From the NCBI GenBank assembly GCA_002706085.1, contig PAJO01000062.1, forward strand, positions 106,367 to 170,366: DNA of 64,000 nucleotides, read 5' to 3'. The position numbers and the translations under genes were made by a program. Shown in pieces: positions 59,863 to 64,000 of the stretch (position 1 is the first letter of the stretch; every line of letters starts with the position of its first letter). Under the pieces are notes generated by a model. It had not been told where the DNA came from. It worked only from the letters and a program-made list of their open reading frames with translations, and made no database searches. The stretch is from Alcanivoracaceae bacterium. Lineage in GTDB: Bacteria > Pseudomonadota > Gammaproteobacteria > Pseudomonadales > Alcanivoracaceae.

Positions 59863-61659
59863 ATGCCGGATTACAAGGCTCCCCTGCGCGATATGCGCTT
59901 CGTACTGAATGAAGTCCTGGACCTGGATGGCCACTATGCCAGCCTGGGCCTGGAAGACGTGAACAGCGAACTGCTGAATGCCTTCCTGGAAGAGGGCGCC
60001 AAGTTCTCCGAAAACGAGCTGGCTCCCCTGAACCGTTCCGGTGACGAGGAAGGCTGTGGCTTCGATAACGGTGTAGTCACCACCCCGAAAGGCTTCAAGG
60101 AAGCCTACGCCAAGTACGTGGAAGGCGGCTGGCCGGCCATGGGTGGCGACGTGGAGTTTGGTGGTCAGGGTCTGCCGGGTTCTGCCGGTATTGCCATTTC
60201 CGAAATGACCGGTTCCGCCAACTGGTCCTGGAGCATGTACCCGGGCCTGTCCCACGGTGCCATTGCTACCGTTGAAGAGCACGGCACCGACGAGCAGAAG
60301 AATGCCTACCTGCCCAAGCTGATCAGCGGTGAGTGGACCGGCACCATGTGTCTGACTGAGCCGCATTGTGGTTCTGACCTGGGTATCCTCAAATCCAAGG
60401 CCGAGCCCAACGCAGACGGCTCTTACAGCATTACCGGCACCAAGATTTTCATCTCTGCCGGTGAGCACGACATGGCCGAGAACATTATCCATATCGTTCT
60501 CGCCCGTCTGCCGGGTGCACCTGCTGGAACCAAGGGTATCTCCCTGTTTATCGTTCCCAAGTTCATGACCGACGGCAACGGCGGCGTGGGTGAGCGTAAC
60601 GCCGTGACCTGTGGTTCCATCGAGCACAAAATGGGCATCAAGGCCTCTGCAACCTGTGTGATGAACTTTGATGGCGCCAAAGGCTACCTGATCGGTCCGG
60701 AGAACAAAGGTCTGAACTGCATGTTCACCTTCATGAACTTCGCTCGTCTGGGTACTGCCATTCAGGGCGTGGCGCATGCGGAACTGGGTTTCCAGGGCGG
60801 CCTGACTTATGCCAAGGACCGTTTGGCTATGCGCAGCCTGTCTGGCCCGAAAAACCCGGAAGGTCCGGCGGATCCGATCATCGTCCACCCGGACGTGCGT
60901 CGCATGCTGCTGACGGCCAAGTCTTTCGCTGAAGGCGGTCGTGCGCTGGTATACCTGTGCTCCCAGTTGGGTGACAAGGTGAAACTGGCCAAGGACGAAG
61001 CCGAGCGTAAGGAGGCCGACGATCTGATGGCGCTGCTGACGCCGATCGCCAAGGCTTTCATTACCGAAGCTGGTCTGGAAGCGGCCAACCACGGCGTACA
61101 GATCTACGGTGGTCACGGCTTTATCCGCGAGTGGGGCATGGAGCAGAACGTACGTGATGCCCGCATCTCCACCCTGTACGAAGGCACCACCGGTATTCAG
61201 GCACTGGATCTGCTGGGTCGTAAGGTGATGATGACCCAGGGTCAGGCCCTGCGTAACTTCACCAAGATCGTGCACAAGTTCTGCGAAAGCAACGCCGACA
61301 ATGCCGATATGAAAGAATTCCTGGAGCCGCTGGCCGGCTACAACAAGGAATGGGGTGAGCTGACCCAGGCCATCGGCATGCAGGCCATGCAGAACCCTGA
61401 CTACGTGGGTGCCGCGTCTGTGGATTACCTGATGTACTCCGGTTACGTGACCCTGGCCTACCTGTGGGCACGTATGGCCTCTGTGGCCCACGCCAAACTG
61501 GAAGCTGGTGCCGGTGATGAAGACTTCTACAAGGCCAAGATCAGCACCGCCCGCTTCTACTTCAAGCGTATCCTGCCGCGCGTTGCCGGTCACAAGGGTG
61601 CCATTGAAGGTGGTCTGGACTGCATGATGGACCTGGATGCCGAGCACTTTGCATTCTGA
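59863..61659 (+). CDS. Acyl-CoA dehydrogenase with C-terminal extension
   Basis: 598 residues, about 200 longer than standard enzymes. The FAD-binding and catalytic region is at GTMCLTEPHCGSDLG, and the later QIYGGHGFIREWGMEQ carries a conserved dinucleotide-binding Gly block; the C-terminal region (about 450-598) matches the DUF3336-like/C-terminal extension of FadE-type long enzymes. First step of fatty acid beta-oxidation in the cytoplasm, electrons to ETF. AGGGAGATG precedes the ATG. Single-gene unit with its own terminator; two PsrA-type sites upstream suggest derepression by long-chain fatty acyl ligands. Confidence 0.94.
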   Translation: MPDYKAPLRDMRFVLNEVLDLDGHYASLGLEDVNSELLNAFLEEGAKFSENELAPLNRSGDEEGCGFDNGVVTTPKGFKEAYAKYVEGGWPAMGGDVEFGGQGLPGSAGIAISEMTGSANWSWSMYPGLSHGAIATVEEHGTDEQKNAYLPKLISGEWTGTMCLTEPHCGSDLGILKSKAEPNADGSYSITGTKIFISAGEHDMAENIIHIVLARLPGAPAGTKGISLFIVPKFMTDGNGGVGERNAVTCGSIEHKMGIKASATCVMNFDGAKGYLIGPENKGLNCMFTFMNFARLGTAIQGVAHAELGFQGGLTYAKDRLAMRSLSGPKNPEGPADPIIVHPDVRRMLLTAKSFAEGGRALVYLCSQLGDKVKLAKDEAERKEADDLMALLTPIAKAFITEAGLEAANHGVQIYGGHGFIREWGMEQNVRDARISTLYEGTTGIQALDLLGRKVMMTQGQALRNFTKIVHKFCESNADNADMKEFLEPLAGYNKEWGELTQAIGMQAMQNPDYVGAASVDYLMYSGYVTLAYLWARMASVAHAKLEAGAGDEDFYKAKISTARFYFKRILPRVAGHKGAIEGGLDCMMDLDAEHFAF

Positions 61660-61680
61660 TCCTGACGGCGCTTCGACCTG

Positions 61681-61710
61681 AAAAAGCCCGCCTTTATGGC
61701 GGGCTTTTTT
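61681..61710 (+). terminator. Terminator after acyl-CoA dehydrogenase
   Basis: AAAAAGCCCGCC (61681-61692), 5-nt loop, GGCGGGCTTTTTT (61698-61710). Confidence 0.92.
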
Positions 61711-61861
61711 GTGGCTATTCGCGGATGAAAGGCAAACCAGACATGCTGGCTGCCAATAGGTTTGGGGGCTCGCCAACCCTGCCCCAAAGCCATATGCCAT
61801 TAATTCCGCTATAGTGACCGCTCACAAAAAATGATCGGGTACATGGAAGAGGGGAATGCCC

Positions 61862-63349
61862 ATGAAAGGTCTGTTGGCACTGGTGTTGGTGCTGGTTCTG
61901 GGGTGGCTGGGGGCCACCTGGTATGTGGGGATGCGCGCAGAAGAACTGGTGCGCAGTGAAGTGGCCAATCTGGAATTACTGCCAGGCCGTGATGACATCG
62001 TGCTGGATGTGGTGCGTTACGATCGTGGCCTGTTTTCGTCGCAGGCGGATACCTGCCTGGTGATCCAGGGCGACCTGGCGGCCATGGCGGGCGGCATGGA
62101 TCTGGCGGGAGCATTGTGCATGACCAGCACCATTTTCCATGGTCCATTGATTCTGTCGGAGGATGGTGTCTCGCTGGGACTCGCGGCAACCCGTGATGCG
62201 TTTGATACGTCGACCTTGCCTCCGCAAGGCAAAGCCATGCTGGATGAGATCTTCAAGGGGCGCTCCCCGCTGGAAGGCAAAAGCTACTATGGTTTTGATG
62301 GCAGTCTTGCGGCGACACTGGAAATTCCGCCAGTGGATGTAGAGTCCCCCATGGGGAACCTGCAGCTCAAGCAGTTTACGGTCGATATGGTTCGACCTTC
62401 CGCCAGTCCTTATCCGCTGAACAGCTATTTCACCGTGAAAGGGTTTCACACGGAAACTCCCAAGGGCACGGTGTCGCTGGACTCTCTCACCGGCTCCATG
62501 GATGTGGTGGCCATGTTGGACGACGAAGTCCCGTTGACCAACGCGAACTTCACCAGTAAAGGCTTTCGCTATGTTCAGAATGAACTGACCCTGCTGGCGT
62601 TTGATGCCATCTTGCAGGCCAACAGTCAGGACAAGGGCGCGGTGCTGAACGGAAGCACCGGCATCTGGCTGGACAATATGCAGGCACCGCTGTTACCCGT
62701 ACCCATGGATAGCGCCTATATCGGCATGGATTTCGAGGGCATCGACAAGGCCGCCCTGGTGCGGCTGAACCGCATCAGCCGGGAACTGGATGAGGTGCAG
62801 ACGGCCATGGCCCTGTCGGCCATGAGTGGCGAAGGCTCAGGGGATATCAACCAGCAAATCGACCGCCTGCAGTCGCTGATGGATGACATGATGAGTGTGC
62901 TCAGTGAAAAGCTCCTAAAGCCCGGTGATAGCACCATAAGCATGAAAATGCTGGCGGATCTGGACGGCAAGCGTCAGTTCTCTTTCGACAGCAAGGCCCG
63001 TTATCTGGGCCTGGAAGGCAAGAATCTGCCGTTCCAGGAGTTCATGTTGCTGGATGAACAGCAGCTAAATGCCATGCTGGATATGACGGTGCATCTGGAC
63101 GTGGCTGATGCCGTGATTCCGCCCCCTCTGGTAGAGACACTGCATGCCTATGAGGAACAAGGTCTGATTCTCCATGAGGGCGAGCGCTGGCGCGGGGATA
63201 TCAATGCCCGCGGCGAAACGCTGTTGATCAATGGTCAGGTAATGACAGTGACAGAGGTAAAAGCCCTGCTGGACCAACTGCACCCGGCGCCAGAAGGCGA
63301 TGCCCTGTCCATGGACGAGGAAGCCTTGATGGAGATGGAAATCGACTGA
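61862..63349 (+). CDS. YdgA-family (DUF945) protein
   Basis: 495 residues from the ATG at 61862, which has GAGGGG 7 nt ahead; an ATG at 61856 sits too close to it. One N-terminal membrane helix (about 3-22; GLLALVLVLVLGWLGATWYV). The body is a long beta-rich domain typical of YdgA proteins, with DIVLDVVRYDRGLFSSQA near 45. YdgA-like proteins are membrane-anchored periplasmic proteins of unclear role, some linked to motility or envelope. No operon partner obvious. Confidence 0.85.
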   Translation: MKGLLALVLVLVLGWLGATWYVGMRAEELVRSEVANLELLPGRDDIVLDVVRYDRGLFSSQADTCLVIQGDLAAMAGGMDLAGALCMTSTIFHGPLILSEDGVSLGLAATRDAFDTSTLPPQGKAMLDEIFKGRSPLEGKSYYGFDGSLAATLEIPPVDVESPMGNLQLKQFTVDMVRPSASPYPLNSYFTVKGFHTETPKGTVSLDSLTGSMDVVAMLDDEVPLTNANFTSKGFRYVQNELTLLAFDAILQANSQDKGAVLNGSTGIWLDNMQAPLLPVPMDSAYIGMDFEGIDKAALVRLNRISRELDEVQTAMALSAMSGEGSGDINQQIDRLQSLMDDMMSVLSEKLLKPGDSTISMKMLADLDGKRQFSFDSKARYLGLEGKNLPFQEFMLLDEQQLNAMLDMTVHLDVADAVIPPPLVETLHAYEEQGLILHEGERWRGDINARGETLLINGQVMTVTEVKALLDQLHPAPEGDALSMDEEALMEMEID

Positions 63350-63446
63350 CGGTTCTCCATCAGGACCGGTCAAGTCGTTGTGCGGGGTGATTTCTTCCCC
63401 GCGCGGTTTCCGGCATGCTGGACAGGAGTCTTGGAAGGGCAGGGCA

Positions 63447-63812
63447 ATGGTTCGGATTCTTTGGTGGCGATCGGTAGCGGTATTGTCTGTGGCGCTGGGC
63501 ATGATCGGTGTGATCATCCCGGGGTTGCCGACCGTGCCGTTCCTGCTGGTGGCGGCCTGGGCCGGCACCCGTGGCTGGCCAGAGCTTGAAGCCTGGCTGC
63601 TGAACCACCCGCGCTATGGGCAGTCCATCCGTCAATGGCGGGAACAGGGAGCAGTGTCACGCCGCGCCAAGTGTGCGGCGTCTACCATGATGCTGATCAG
63701 TGTGATTCTGATTGCCCTCTCTGGCGCTCACAATGCGGTAAAAATTGCGGTGCCGCTGATGCTTTGTATTACCCTGCTATGGTTATGGAAACGGCCCGAA
63801 CCCCGTGATTAG
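63447..63812 (+). CDS. YbaN-family (DUF454) inner membrane protein
   Basis: 121 residues from the ATG at 63447. GMIGVIIPGLPTVPFLLVAA, with its conserved Pro-Gly-Leu-Pro-Thr, is the family hallmark, and a cytoplasmic segment (about 42-75) separates it from two C-terminal helices. Inner membrane protein of unknown function. It follows the ydgA-like gene by 97 bp in the same direction and may be co-transcribed. Confidence 0.9.
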   Translation: MVRILWWRSVAVLSVALGMIGVIIPGLPTVPFLLVAAWAGTRGWPELEAWLLNHPRYGQSIRQWREQGAVSRRAKCAASTMMLISVILIALSGAHNAVKIAVPLMLCITLLWLWKRPEPRD

Positions 63813-63846
63813 CAGGCTGTTGAAAAGCCCCTTGCATGCTCAGCGT

Positions 63847-63938
63847 GGCCTGAAGGGTGCAGCTGTTGTGTTTTGTCGCGACGGGCAGGGTGGTTTCCTT
63901 TCCTAGCGACAAAGCGCAGCAGATGGGCCCTTCAGGCC
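63847..63938. repeat. Long imperfect hairpin near the right edge
   Basis: 63847-63881 and 63904-63938 are inverted arms of 35 bases each. As DNA 28 of 35 match; four of the seven differences become G-U pairs in RNA read from the plus strand, leaving only three unpaired positions. No gene was recognised from here to the window end. It could be the end of a mobile element beyond the edge or a structured RNA. Confidence 0.55.
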
Positions 63939-64000
63939 GCGCCCTTCGGGTCTTCCAGGCTGGCCCGCACTCGTTGTTGCGCTTTTTCGATGGATGGACA

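Noticed and set aside
59848..61800. 650-codon open frame on the minus strand
   Set aside because: It is antisense to the acyl-CoA dehydrogenase across its entire length, has low-complexity His/Gly/Thr-rich content typical of shadow frames, and shows no domain or ribosome site.

Overview
This window looks like chromosomal DNA of an aerobic, Gram-negative gammaproteobacterium. The gene content (Tat and Sec exports, TonB receptor, outer membrane phospholipase A, LysR/AraC/MalT-type regulators, c-di-GMP enzymes, lipid- and ketone-oxidising enzymes, a large acyl-CoA dehydrogenase) and the moderately high G+C fit an oligotrophic, lipid- or hydrocarbon-using marine genus such as Alcanivorax. That genus is an inference from gene style, not proven. 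No rRNA, tRNA, CRISPR array or prophage was seen.

Layout. 0-3.5 kb: a MarR regulator (cut by the window edge) divergent from a TRAP transporter whose binding-protein gene is convergent. 3.6-5.7 kb: a membrane TPR protein and folE2, the latter preceded by a foldable leader. 5.8-14.4 kb: a GMC oxidoreductase with a Tat-exported partner, a divergent MalT/LuxR-type regulator, and a large animal-type/alpha-dioxygenase-like haem peroxidase. 14.5-16.5 kb: one IS110-family insertion sequence with a long non-coding leader, then AT-rich DNA with a small membrane protein. 16.6-21.9 kb: VOC protein, small outer membrane protein, and a probable zinc-acquisition operon (YidD, Cys/His small protein, ZnuD-like TonB receptor, AztD-like lipoprotein) with a Zur-like operator. 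22-27.7 kb: two tandem START-domain proteins, then cysS-hisI-thrS in an arrangement that suggests zinc-stress paralogues. 27.9-35.8 kb: HD-GYP and GGDEF proteins, M23 peptidase, Arc-like and LysR regulators, a two-domain QueD-like protein, HIT protein, ACP phosphodiesterase. 35.8-42.8 kb: dehydrogenases, lipases, and a Baeyer-Villiger monooxygenase/esterase/SDR operon with a divergent AraC regulator.

43.2-58.1 kb is the most unusual part. Two exported proteins (one a TPR protein) lead into two back-to-back operons that diverge from about 52.1 kb. The left one encodes a DUF1588-like c-haem protein, a di-haem LamG lipoprotein, a Tat-exported DUF1501-like protein, and (after a gap) ApbE FMN transferase. 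The right one encodes a di-haem hydrazine-synthase-alpha-like lipoprotein, an SH3/beta-barrel protein, a second beta-barrel, a TlpA-type thioredoxin, a DUF4266 lipoprotein ending in Cys-Gly-Cys, and a DUF3570 barrel. Together they look like an uncharacterised envelope redox system.

58.3-64 kb returns to housekeeping: PldA, a Trm112-like protein, an acyl-CoA dehydrogenase with PsrA-type operator sequences upstream, YdgA- and YbaN-like proteins, and a terminal long hairpin. Several intergenic regions carry inverted, word-like repeats around terminators, and some long hairpins have no obvious function.
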